A stretch of 12,009 nt of DNA, taken from assembly GCA_948614045.1 (NCBI GenBank), contig CAPFSK010000012.1, positions 1 through 12,009 of the forward strand, read 5' to 3'. Within the stretch, counting starts at the first letter, position 1. Every line of letters starts with the position of its first letter. Of this stretch, positions 1-6,837 are shown piece after piece. The notes under the pieces were generated by a model. The model had not been told where the DNA came from, ran no database searches, and saw nothing but the letters and a program-made list of their open reading frames with translations. The position numbers were made by a program, and so were the translations under genes. Source of the stretch: an uncultured Candidatus Saccharibacteria bacterium (GTDB taxonomy: Bacteria; Patescibacteriota; Saccharimonadia; Saccharimonadales; Saccharimonadaceae).

Positions 1-223
1 GCGCCACCACCATAGTACAGTTACCATTGGCTTTTGTCCGTAGTGGAATAGCACATATTCATACCGGAATCGTTAGCTATACAGGAAGTAATGGCTACAT
101 TTGGTCTCGCACCACTAAGTCTAATGCTTACGCTTACTATTTAGGTTTTAGCTCTTCAGCTATTAATTTTTCGGGTAGCGAAGACCGTTGGCTCGGCTTC
201 CCCCTCCGCTGCCTCTACCTAGG
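1..223 (+). pseudogene. Silent surface-domain cassette C1 (FISUMP-like C-terminal fragment, start-less)
   Basis: This is an open reading fragment without a start signal, cut by the left window edge. It reads ATTIVQLPLAFVRSG, then a variable interior containing GYIWSRT and AYYLGF, then RWLGFPLRCLY. The pattern resembles the C-terminal domain of FISUMP-type (Fibrobacter succinogenes major paralogous domain) surface proteins, whose fold is thought to be C-type-lectin/SUMF1-like; that assignment is from memory of the motif. The first 43 bases are identical to those of C2 and C3, while the interior is unrelated at base level. Similarity ends just after CTCTACC; the frame runs on to a stop at 297-299 with non-homologous residues. 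The only upstream start-like codon is a TTG at 27 inside the conserved block, with no ribosome site. I read it as a silent donor cassette rather than an expressed gene. Confidence 0.65.
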
Positions 224-231
224 CAAATTCC

Positions 232-254
232 AACTTGTACACCACGTACAAGTT
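232..254. repeat. Perfect inverted repeat AACTTGTAC-N5-GTACAAGTT
   Basis: Two 9-bp arms (232-240 and 246-254) surround the spacer ACCAC. The site lies at the junction between cassette C1 and the repeat unit containing copy A. A decayed version (AACTTGTAC-GCCGC-GCACTAGTT) lies at 4869-4891 at the same place relative to copy B. It could be a protein-binding operator, a recombination site or a small hairpin; the sequence does not decide between these. Confidence 0.5.
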
Positions 255-311
255 CAGTCTCATCTCAACAGAGATAGCTTGGTGTTTTATAATCCTTAAT
301 TAACCTATTCA

Positions 312-490
312 TAGTTTACTCTAGTCTAGTTTTAGGAATATAAAAGAGTCGAACCCAAGGTCTGTTTTTGGATTTTAGCGAAAGTCAGCGGAGTTACGCC
401 TCCGGAACTTTCGTGACCTGTCAAGGTAAAATCCAAAAACAGACCTTGGCGTGAGACTCAACATTCCTAAAACTAGACTAGGGCAAGCTA
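312..490. repeat. 179-bp hairpin repeat, copy A
   Basis: This is a long imperfect palindrome. The outer arms (312-339 and 463-490) contain TAGTCTAGTTTTAGGAAT and its complement. A perfect 23-bp stem joins 355-377 to 427-449. Inside it, CGAAAGT (379-385) pairs with ACTTTCG (407-413), and CGGAG (389-393) with CTCCG (400-404) around the loop TTACGC. Copy B at 4950-5128 has the same length, differs at only about four bases, all in the outer arms, and is identical through the interior. Diverged similarity extends on both sides (about 229-522 here and 4868-5160 there). No transposase and no clear target duplication is seen. It lies just past the stop of argS, so it may end transcription. It could be a MITE-like element or a structured RNA. 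Confidence 0.85.
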
Positions 491-526
491 GGGATGACTA
501 TCTAACGGATTACAAACCCCAAACCC

Positions 527-2242
527 TTACATCTCTTCCGGCACTTCAATTCCTAGCAACCCCAACCCCTGTTCCATCACCCCCACATACACCCGTACAT
601 ACTTCTCCGTAACATCCTCATGCCCCCCTCCAACCACTCGCACCTGCTCATAAAACCGCGAAAACTCCTGCGCCAACTCGTACAAATATGTACACAATTT
701 ATATGGCGCCTTCTCACCTACCGCTTCACCCAGTACATCGCTATACTGAACAAGTTTTTTGCTCAATCTCCGCACAAACTTTCGTTCATTCTCATCCAAA
801 TCCTTTTGTTCGCCCCGCTCATTATTCCCTAGCTTCTGCAAAATCTTCTTCGCCCGCACCGCTGAATACAATAAGTATACACCCGAATTCCCATTCACCG
901 CCACCGACTCTTTCGGGTCGAACACGATATCGCCCCCCATTTTATACTTCAAAAACGCATATTTAATGGCAGCCAACGTAATCAAATCGTTAGCCGAAGT
1001 TTGCGCCAACTCCTGTCTAACCATTTGGATAACATCAACCGCTTTGAGAAAGTTCCCCTTCCTCGAACTCATCTTCACATTCCCCGGTAATTTCACCATC
1101 CCATGCGTCAAATGCCGCGTCCGCTCCGTCAGTTCCGGCGCATATTCCTTCACGCTCGCCAGCACCACTTTCATATATTCCGTCTGCTCATTCCCTGTAA
1201 TCACTACCGACTCGTCAAAATGCCAGTCATCCCACTTCGTAAAAATCAACCCTACATCTTTCGCTTCGTACGTCGGCACCCCTTGCGCATTGATAAACAC
1301 TCGCGTATGCAACCCCACCTTATCCCCCCGAAACACGATCGCCCCCTCGCTCTCCTCATACACGCTCCCCACATGCTCCCGTACTTCAGCCAGCCCTCGA
1401 TCAGCCACGCTCGACTCCGGATAGAACCTATCAAACTTCACCCCAATCTGCGCATAAAAATCCTTAAAATACTCATAACTCAGCTCTCGTCCCTGCCAAT
1501 ACAGCCCAGAAATCTGCGCAATCTCTGCCGTTGATCGCCCAAAATCCTCTGCCACCATCTCGAGCTCCAACCGTTCCTGACACTTTTCTTCGCCCAGCTC
1601 CGCCAAAGCGTAAATAATTTTGTTCAATTCCGTAATTTCTTCTTTCGCCACCTCATCTTCATCATACGCCCGCGTCCCCTCAACATAGCACTCCGCGATC
1701 TCCTCAATCGTCAGAGACTCAATCGCACGCTTCCGCAAAGCATACAGAGTCTTCGCGACATGCAGCCCCACGTCCCCCCCAAAGTTCGCCCGCACCACTT
1801 TCGCTCCGGCGAGCTCTAATAGCCGCGAAATACTATCCCCCACGACCGACGTATACAAATGCCCTACATGTAACACCTTAAACGGATTGGGATCAGAAAA
1901 CTCCGCCACCACCATTTTCCCAGAATATTCATCTAGTGATATAAATTCCCCCTCATCAGCCGCCATTTTCGCTATTTTCTCATCATAATATTCGTCTGGT
2001 GATATAAAATTCAAGAAACCCGGCCCCGCCACTTCAACCCTAAACATGCCCTCCGACATCGCCTCAGCCAACATGCTCGCCACCTCCCGCGGGTTCTTAT
2101 GTACCTCTTTCGCCAATTTCATCGCCACGTTACTCGCGTAATCCGCCCCCGTCTCCTCTGGTGCCGGTGTCACTTCCGGCTCAATCTCTACCCCAAAAAG
2201 CCGCTTTACTGCCTCAGCTAACTGTTTCCGAATTTCTTCCAT
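527..2242 (-). CDS. argS: Arginyl-tRNA synthetase
   Basis: This class I aminoacyl-tRNA synthetase charges tRNA-Arg with arginine in the cytoplasm. The 571-aa length is normal for ArgRS. An N-terminal Add1-like domain (about 1-85) is followed by the Rossmann catalytic core, with the HIGH-type motif HVGH at residues 125-128 in FKVLHVGHLYTS and a GGDVGLHV segment at 155-162. The KMSKS-type loop is KMSSRKG at 390-396. The C-terminal helical part, from about 450, is the DALR anticodon-binding domain. The ATG start gives the correct N-terminus. There is no Shine-Dalgarno; instead TGGTATAAT ends six bases before the ATG, so the transcript is probably leaderless. The gene follows the lipoprotein gene by 52 bp but appears to have its own promoter. 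Hairpin repeat A lies just downstream. Confidence 0.97.
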   Translation of the reverse strand: MEEIRKQLAEAVKRLFGVEIEPEVTPAPEETGADYASNVAMKLAKEVHKNPREVASMLAEAMSEGMFRVEVAGPGFLNFISPDEYYDEKIAKMAADEGEFISLDEYSGKMVVAEFSDPNPFKVLHVGHLYTSVVGDSISRLLELAGAKVVRANFGGDVGLHVAKTLYALRKRAIESLTIEEIAECYVEGTRAYDEDEVAKEEITELNKIIYALAELGEEKCQERLELEMVAEDFGRSTAEIAQISGLYWQGRELSYEYFKDFYAQIGVKFDRFYPESSVADRGLAEVREHVGSVYEESEGAIVFRGDKVGLHTRVFINAQGVPTYEAKDVGLIFTKWDDWHFDESVVITGNEQTEYMKVVLASVKEYAPELTERTRHLTHGMVKLPGNVKMSSRKGNFLKAVDVIQMVRQELAQTSANDLITLAAIKYAFLKYKMGGDIVFDPKESVAVNGNSGVYLLYSAVRAKKILQKLGNNERGEQKDLDENERKFVRRLSKKLVQYSDVLGEAVGEKAPYKLCTYLYELAQEFSRFYEQVRVVGGGHEDVTEKYVRVYVGVMEQGLGLLGIEVPEEM

Positions 2243-2248
2243 TCCAAT

Positions 2249-2257
2249 ATTATACCA
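2249..2257 (-). promoter_or_regulatory. Extended -10 promoter of argS (leaderless)
   Basis: On the minus strand TGGTATAAT sits directly before argS: TATAAT covers 2254-2249 with a TG one base upstream. Transcription should start about seven bases downstream, at or within a base or two of the ATG at 2242. No Shine-Dalgarno fits in that space, which supports leaderless translation. No good -35 was seen, consistent with an extended -10 promoter. Confidence 0.65.
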
Positions 2258-2294
2258 TATCTCTATCGTATTCGCCTAGACACAGCTAGGATAA

Positions 2295-3122
2295 CTAATC
2301 CGCACGGCCCCTCAATCGCAACTCAATCGCCCCCACCCCACCATCAATCTCCACCAAATTCCGTCCATTCGGGTTATCCAAGCTAATCCCATCTTGACTC
2401 AACGACCCCAAACCTTGGTCGAACTTCACCCGATAATCATCTTCCTCACCCACCAAATTCAGTTCCAACTTCCCTACCCCAGCACTCACCTTGCTATCTC
2501 CGTTCAGGCTCGTCTCAATCTCTACCTTCCCCACCCCCATATCCAGGTCCAACTTTCCCATTTCCGCCCCTCGCACGATCAACACTCCCGCTCCACCGTC
2601 AATCTTCGCTCGCCGCGTTACCTTCAAACCATCAAATTCCGCTCTCCCCGCCCCAAGGTCCAAGTCCAGCTCTTCTGCCACCAAATTTTCCGCATACACC
2701 GCGCCAGCCCCCATATCCAGCGTCATCTTCTGGATCTCTACATCTTCCGGTAATACTACTTTTACTTCCCCGCCAACCTTATCCCACCATTGTAACCAGC
2801 CAAAATCCTTTTCCTCAATCTCTACCTTGTTCCCATTCTTCCTCACCTCTATCTTCTCCTCATCCGCCACTACCTGGAATTTATCACCTCGTTCAATCTG
2901 AAGACTCATCGTTCCCAGCTCAATCTTCAGCTCATCCAGCTTAGAAACTTCCCATTCCTCCCCCACCGTTATCCGATCCCCCTCCATCACAACCACATTA
3001 TTCGGAGAAAACACCCGACTGAGAATCATCCCCGCCCCAACACACGCCGACAACACGCTTACCATAATTACGATCGCGAGTGCGACCGCCAACCCTTTAA
3101 TTGTCTTCTGCGCACCATTCAT
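2295..3122 (-). CDS. DUF4097-like putative lipoprotein
   Basis: The 275-aa protein begins with a hydrophobic segment (residues 8-26) ending in LSAC, a lipobox with Cys27, so it is probably lipid-anchored outside the membrane. An uncleaved anchor is the alternative. Residues about 55-270 are short beta-strand repeats rich in DLGAG, DGGAG, DMGVG and SAGVG, typical of the DUF4097 'putative adhesin' beta-solenoid family, which often accompanies LiaF/LiaI-type envelope-stress proteins. The ATG shares one base with the stop of the upstream LiaF-like gene (TAATG), so the two are translationally coupled. No enzyme motif is visible. A role in envelope stress sensing or surface structure is inferred from the pairing. 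Confidence 0.8.
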   Translation of the reverse strand: MNGAQKTIKGLAVALAIVIMVSVLSACVGAGMILSRVFSPNNVVVMEGDRITVGEEWEVSKLDELKIELGTMSLQIERGDKFQVVADEEKIEVRKNGNKVEIEEKDFGWLQWWDKVGGEVKVVLPEDVEIQKMTLDMGAGAVYAENLVAEELDLDLGAGRAEFDGLKVTRRAKIDGGAGVLIVRGAEMGKLDLDMGVGKVEIETSLNGDSKVSAGVGKLELNLVGEEDDYRVKFDQGLGSLSQDGISLDNPNGRNLVEIDGGVGAIELRLRGRAD

Positions 3123-3805
3123 TAGCGAATCTCCACCCCGCCAAACACGCTCGTCGCGTCAATATACAGCGTCTTCTCCGCCTCATCATTAATGTTCTTC
3201 CGTTTATCGCTCGTCCCACCGAAGATCGATGTCGACACCACCTTCACCTTGACATCCTCTGACACATAAATCGTCACCCCACCAAACGTCGCACCTGCCT
3301 TCACCAATGCCTTATCCTCAATCTTCGCTTCCCGGAGGTCGCACTTAATACCGCCAAACACCGCCTCCAGTCGGCACCCCGTAAATTTCTCCCCCGCAAA
3401 ATTCAAATTCTGCCCGCTAAACGTCGCCCAGTATTCCTTCTGCCCCGATTTTCCCTGTACTTTTTTCACCTCTTTCAGCACTTTCCCCTTCAGCGCATCC
3501 TTGAAAATCATTGACACCCCGATTACCACTAGCGCCACTGGCACTATCAACTTCCACAGCAAATCAAACCGAATCACTCCCTGACACGCCAAAAGCAGAC
3601 ATACTCCGATCAAAATCCCAATCAAATCCCCTGTTTTATCGTCATCTTTCCCAAACAGACTAATAAAACACGGCACAATGATGAACAGCGTCCACCACCC
3701 CGAAAAGAACAGATTAATCTCTATAATTCCCAACGCACTCACCCCCAAAATCACCCCAAGTGCTATTAATACTACTCCCCACAACCAGCTCGTCACCTTG
3801 TTCAT
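3122..3805 (-). CDS. LiaF-like envelope-stress membrane protein
   Basis: The 227-aa protein has four predicted membrane helices in its first half (about 7-28, 32-50, 60-76 and 82-101), then a basic linker and a soluble beta-rich half. That half carries FGG four times (150-152, 174-176, 195-197, 221-223), the hallmark of the LiaF-like C-terminal domain (DUF2154, 'cell wall-active antibiotics response'). In Firmicutes LiaF restrains a LiaSR-type two-component system; no kinase or regulator gene is in this window, so that role is not shown here. The start is supported by TTGGAG five bases upstream. It is first of two genes, overlapping the DUF4097-like gene by one base. Its promoter contains a poly-G tract. 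Confidence 0.8.
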   Translation of the reverse strand: MNKVTSWLWGVVLIALGVILGVSALGIIEINLFFSGWWTLFIIVPCFISLFGKDDDKTGDLIGILIGVCLLLACQGVIRFDLLWKLIVPVALVVIGVSMIFKDALKGKVLKEVKKVQGKSGQKEYWATFSGQNLNFAGEKFTGCRLEAVFGGIKCDLREAKIEDKALVKAGATFGGVTIYVSEDVKVKVVSTSIFGGTSDKRKNINDEAEKTLYIDATSVFGGVEIR

Positions 3806-3830
3806 AAAATCTCCAAGTTATCTTTTTCTC

Positions 3831-3857
3831 ATTTTACCACATAATGCACCCCCCCCC
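3831..3857 (-). promoter_or_regulatory. Promoter of the LiaF-like operon with poly-G9 at the -35 position
   Basis: On the minus strand, TGGTAAAAT (TAAAAT at 3836-3831) is an extended -10 about 25 bases before the ATG at 3805. Twelve bases further upstream lies a run of nine G (3857-3849), where the -35 hexamer would fall (about 3859-3854). A homopolymer in this position can change promoter spacing by slipped-strand mispairing. That it does so here is inference. Confidence 0.55.
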
Positions 3858-3893
3858 GCAAGCCTGTTTTCTATTTTTCATCAAAAAATCCTA

Positions 3894-4113
3894 CCGGCGC
3901 CACCACCATAGTACAGTTACCATTGGCTTTTGTCCGTAGCGAGTATGTCAGTGTAGCGAGCAACTACATTAACGCCATTGGCTCTGGGCTTCAATACTGG
4001 TCATTCACATCATATTCCAGTGAACAGGCCTACTATACTTATATGGGCGGAACCTACATTCAGTCGTCCGGACTCAGTAGTCGCTGGACAGGTTTCCCCC
4101 TCCGCTGCCGTAC
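3894..4113 (+). pseudogene. Silent surface-domain cassette C2
   Basis: This start-less fragment reads GATTIVQLPLAFVRS, then a variable interior (YWSFTSYSSEQAYYTYM), then RWTGFPLRC. Bases 3897-3939 are identical to the 5' blocks of C1 and C3; the interior is not. The frame is open from 3845 but contains no ATG or GTG before the conserved block. After CGCTGCCGTAC (ending 4113) homology stops and the frame runs into the antisense of the nuclease gene, ending at 4291. It probably serves as recombination donor sequence, not as an expressed gene. The interior keeps the W-S-x-T and AY positions of the domain, so it is not randomly decayed. Confidence 0.65.
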
Positions 4114-4186
4114 AACAAAAAATGAGGGCGGTGTCCTGCATATATCCAATGCTGGTCCTGCCCTCTATACTTCATATCATATCATA

Positions 4187-4582
4187 CTACTTCCTAAATT
4201 CAATCAGTTTTTTACTTTTCATAATAACCAAAATACGCCGGACGCTTGTAGACTTACGAAATTCATGCTCGATCTCACGGAGACACTTTGATTGATGACG
4301 TTTCGTTCGGCGTAAATCAATAACGATATTTTTTGACTGCTTCACTGCACGCTGAATTGTATTCGGTATCAAAAACCTTCCTTCTCCCTTTGGCGCTTTC
4401 ATTTCCCATAATAACCCATTCATACGAATATCAGGGGTATGTTCACCCATTTTGTTTGACTTTGGAATAAGTTCAACATTATGCCCTAGGTCAGTAAAAA
4501 ACAGCACTGTTTCATATTCATGTTTTTCAAGCAAAACCCCATTTGGCATAATCTTCCCAACCATTACTCCCCACCCTACCAT
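4187..4582 (-). CDS. CdiA C-terminal-type nuclease (PD-(D/E)xK), stand-alone
   Basis: The 131-aa protein resembles the CdiA_C tRNA-nuclease domain found at the tips of contact-dependent inhibition toxins and as stand-alone proteins in mobile elements. The core is TPDIRMNGLLWEMKAPKG: Asp51, Glu60 and Lys62 form a PD-(D/E)xK active site. It is followed by IQRAVKQSKNIVIDLRR and a basic C-terminus with RRILVIMKSKK, typical of the family. No adjacent immunity gene, signal peptide or VENN-type delivery motif is present. The start is uncertain: ATG at 4582, or ATG at 4564 (residue 7) just after GGGGAG. The gene lies 59 bp downstream of inverted cassette C4 on the same strand and faces C2. Its A/T-rich composition differs from the operon genes, suggesting acquisition. 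Whether it acts on tRNA or DNA is not shown. Confidence 0.8.
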   Translation of the reverse strand: MVGWGVMVGKIMPNGVLLEKHEYETVLFFTDLGHNVELIPKSNKMGEHTPDIRMNGLLWEMKAPKGEGRFLIPNTIQRAVKQSKNIVIDLRRTKRHQSKCLREIEHEFRKSTSVRRILVIMKSKKLIEFRK

Positions 4583-4641
4583 AAATCAAAAGATTTTAAC
4601 AAGCACAAGTTTGATGTTTTTCGTCCTTCCTTTTTCCTCCA

Positions 4642-4850
4642 TTAGGCACTACCTGGGTAGAGGCAGCGGAGGGGGAAACCGTAAGAACGGACATTATTAT
4701 CGTTAAGGACGTCGGTCGAGGAGAAGTTTATGAAGTATGCGTTTGTTGCAGATCTAGATGCACTTGAACAATTGTATCCGGTATTGCCGAGATATCGCAC
4801 TTCACTGTAGATTAGGCTGACGTACCCGCTACGGAAATGAAAGATAATGG
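4642..4850 (-). pseudogene. Degenerate silent cassette C4 (inverted)
   Basis: On the minus strand, 64 codons are open from 4833 to a TAA at 4644-4642. They read RSGYVSLIYSE, then LGNTGYNCSSASRSATNAY, FINFSSTDVLNDNN, VRSYGFPLRC and LYPGSA. This matches the domain pattern of C1-C3 throughout, with the usual Trp replaced (YNCSS for YWSS). Upstream, CCATTATCTTTCATTTCCGT aligns with the conserved CCATTGGC-TTTTGTCCGT block with about two extra bases, which puts it out of frame; no start codon is present. The end LYPGSA-stop followed by GGAGGAAA recurs in C5, so this is likely the native C-terminus of the expressed protein. The cassette abuts the repeat unit holding copy B. Confidence 0.6.
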
Positions 4851-4949
4851 AAGAAGAATAATAGAATGAACTTGTACGCCGCGCACTAGTTCAACCTTAC
4901 TTTAACAGTGGCAAGTTAGTGTTTTTACAATCTTAATTAGACTGTTTTG

Positions 4950-5128
4950 TAGCTTACTCTAGTCTAGTTTTAGGAATATAAAAGAGTCGAACCCAAGGTC
5001 TGTTTTTGGATTTTAGCGAAAGTCAGCGGAGTTACGCCTCCGGAACTTTCGTGACCTGTCAAGGTAAAATCCAAAAACAGACCTTGGCGTGAGACTCAAC
5101 ATTCCTAAAACTAGGCTAAGGTAAGCTA
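4950..5128. repeat. 179-bp hairpin repeat, copy B
   Basis: This is the second copy of the palindromic element at 312-490: same length, same orientation, and identical from the GGAAT of the left arm to the ATTCC of the right arm. The four differences lie in the outer arms. It keeps the 23-bp perfect stem (4993-5015 with 5065-5087) and both inner stems. It lies between inverted cassette C4 and the end of the pyrG operon, just past the stop of the 99-aa gene. The weaker similarity of its flanks to those of copy A means the whole intergenic unit, not only the hairpin, is repeated. Confidence 0.85.
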
Positions 5129-5162
5129 TGGATGGCTCGATAGTGTATTATAAACCCACCCC

Positions 5163-5462
5163 CTACCTAACCACAAACCCCTCTCGTATCATCTCCTTCG
5201 CTCCCTCCGGATCATCCCTAAGTGTCACCAAGAAATTAAACACCCCAATTCCATCCAGCTGTGGCGCCAACTCATAAATCCCTTGCGCCGTATACCCCTC
5301 TACTTCTACGCCACTCTCATATTCCCTTTTCTCTAGCCATCGCCCGAACTCCTCCGCAATATCATCATACTTCATCACCTTCTCCCGTAATCTCCGCCGC
5401 ACCACATCCGACGCCACGCCACGTTCATCTCTCAAGTACTGTTCAATCTTTTCTTCCATCAT
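5163..5462 (-). CDS. Hypothetical 99-aa protein, last gene of the pyrG operon
   Basis: I do not recognise this small acidic cytoplasmic protein. The N-terminal half is charged and helical (EEKIEQYLRDERG, VRRRLREKV); the C-terminal half contains EGYTAQGIYELAP and GIGVFNFLVTLRDDPEGA, ending GFVVR, which looks like a compact conserved domain. There is no signal peptide, membrane segment or metal motif. Its ATG overlaps the stop of the metallopeptidase gene by four bases (ATGA), and GAGGTG lies eight bases upstream, so start and coupling are well supported. An ATG directly after gives an equivalent start. It may work with the upstream metallopeptidase, by operon position only. Confidence 0.75.
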   Translation of the reverse strand: MMEEKIEQYLRDERGVASDVVRRRLREKVMKYDDIAEEFGRWLEKREYESGVEVEGYTAQGIYELAPQLDGIGVFNFLVTLRDDPEGAKEMIREGFVVR

Positions 5463-6837
5463 TTCACTATCACCTCATATTTTTGACTCGTTACTGGCTC
5501 CCACCCCAGCCGCTCTCGCTCTTTCTCCATCTCCGCCCGCTCCTCTGGCGACATCCTCTCGATATCTTCCAGAGTCGCCTGCTCGTCCAGGACATTCAAT
5601 AATTCATCCACAAAATAATCACTTTCCCGCTTTAATAACTGTCGTCTATACGCCTCATGCGTCTTATGACTATCATGTATATACATTCCGAAATTAACCT
5701 TATATGCCCTTCCCCGCTCACTCTCCGGATCATTCCGCACTACTTCCCGTTGTCGCATCATCCAAGCAATCTTCGGCAGCCCCGACAAAGGCCGAAAATT
5801 CAGCGTCTGTTTCCGGCTAAGCAACACTTTACCCGTCTTATAGCTCAGGTACGCCTTCTTATTATTTTCCAATCTATCTACAAACTCTAAATCAATCGGT
5901 CGCTCCAACCCCACTAATTCCGATAACGCCCTCGCGTACTTCTGCGTCAACTCTTCATTCTCATCTATATCCCATAACTCATCAAAACTCCCCACCCCTA
6001 CTTGCCTCAAAAACCCCGGCAAATCCATCCCATGCAAAACTTTATCCACTTCCCGTTCAATCCCCGGCAAATTTTCCTCACCATACACCTCTGAATGTCC
6101 CGCCATAAAATCCGCTTCTTCCCGTTCTTTAGCTCTCACCTTCTCAAGTCTCGTCCCTACTAAGAACTCAAAAGCCCTCGCTTCGGTCTCGCACAATTGC
6201 CTCCGATACCCCTCATAATCCAAATCTGCTCGAACGTAAGCCTCGCTGTTATATTCATACAACTTCGCCAGCTCCCCTAACTCTTCCGAGCCTCCCCCAT
6301 TTCTCACACGTCGCATCACATCATGTTGATAGCTATGCCAATTTTCATGCGCCAGCGTCACTAGAGCACTATCCATATCCCCACCATGCTGTGCTAAATC
6401 TATCCGAATCCTATCATTATATTCACCCCCATTTATACAGCCGCCCAAAGTCCCCTCATCTAAATCCACATCAGTCCTCAAACTTGGCGTCAGCGACAAG
6501 TCCAAAACCTCAGCAAAATAATCTTCCGCATAAGTTAGTCCAATCTCCGGATTCTCCTGTAGCTCATCTCTCAGTTCAGATAACCTATTTATATCAATCT
6601 TTTCCGCAAACTTCGTCGTCCGCTCAAGCACCGCCGCTATATCGACTTTTTCAAATACCGCCTCATTTAGCTGACGCAGCCACTCCGGATTTTCATCCTC
6701 GCCCCCTCGTAAATCGTCGCCCCCCCCACTAACTCATTTTGCGCCTCTATTACTCTCGCGCCAATCCCGCGCTCTTCGTCCCGACTTCGCTCTCCCGACT
6801 CTACTTCGCCCCCACCTAGTTTTTCTCCACTACGCAT
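5459..6837 (-). pseudogene. HExxH zinc metallopeptidase-like gene, frame broken at a poly-G8 tract (phase-variable or pseudogene)
   Basis: The natural start is the ATG at 6837-6835, directly after the TAG of pyrG. That frame runs 56 codons to a TAA at 6669-6667. The body of the protein is one frame over, open down to 5459, with a GTG at 6631 as its first usable start (390 aa). The frames meet at eight G (6727-6720 on the minus strand). Nine or six G would join them into one protein of about 459 aa in which NELVGG leads into DDLRGGEDENPEWLRQLNE. Numbering from the GTG, TLAHENWHSYQHD holds HENWH (95-99), a gluzincin-type zinc site, and ETEARAFE (148-155) offers the third ligand. The C-terminal half is charged and helical. 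No signal peptide or membrane segment was seen, so it is probably cytoplasmic or exported by another route. Substrate unknown. The break could be phase variation, frameshifting, decay or a sequencing error. Confidence 0.75.
6720..6727 (-). repeat. Poly-G8 tract within the metallopeptidase gene
   Basis: Eight G on the coding strand form the only place where the ATG-started frame and the peptidase frame connect. Homopolymeric G tracts of this length are classic slipped-strand sites. Confidence 0.85.

Noticed and set aside
759..1424. Long plus-strand open frame inside argS
   Set aside because: It is antisense to a certain gene, with low-complexity Ser/Thr/Pro/Phe-rich translation caused by C-rich antisense codons and no ribosome site.
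3923..4291. Plus-strand 122-aa protein starting at TTG inside cassette C2
   Set aside because: No ribosome site; the TTG is a Leu codon in the conserved domain (LPLAFVRS); the C-terminal part is antisense of the nuclease gene.
312..5128. CRISPR array
   Set aside because: Only two copies of the repeat, 4.6 kb apart, with no regular spacers and no cas genes.
5459..6631. GTG at 6631 as the natural start of the metallopeptidase
   Set aside because: No ribosome site precedes it, and a well-placed ATG right after pyrG leads into the same protein through the poly-G tract. It could still act as an internal start.
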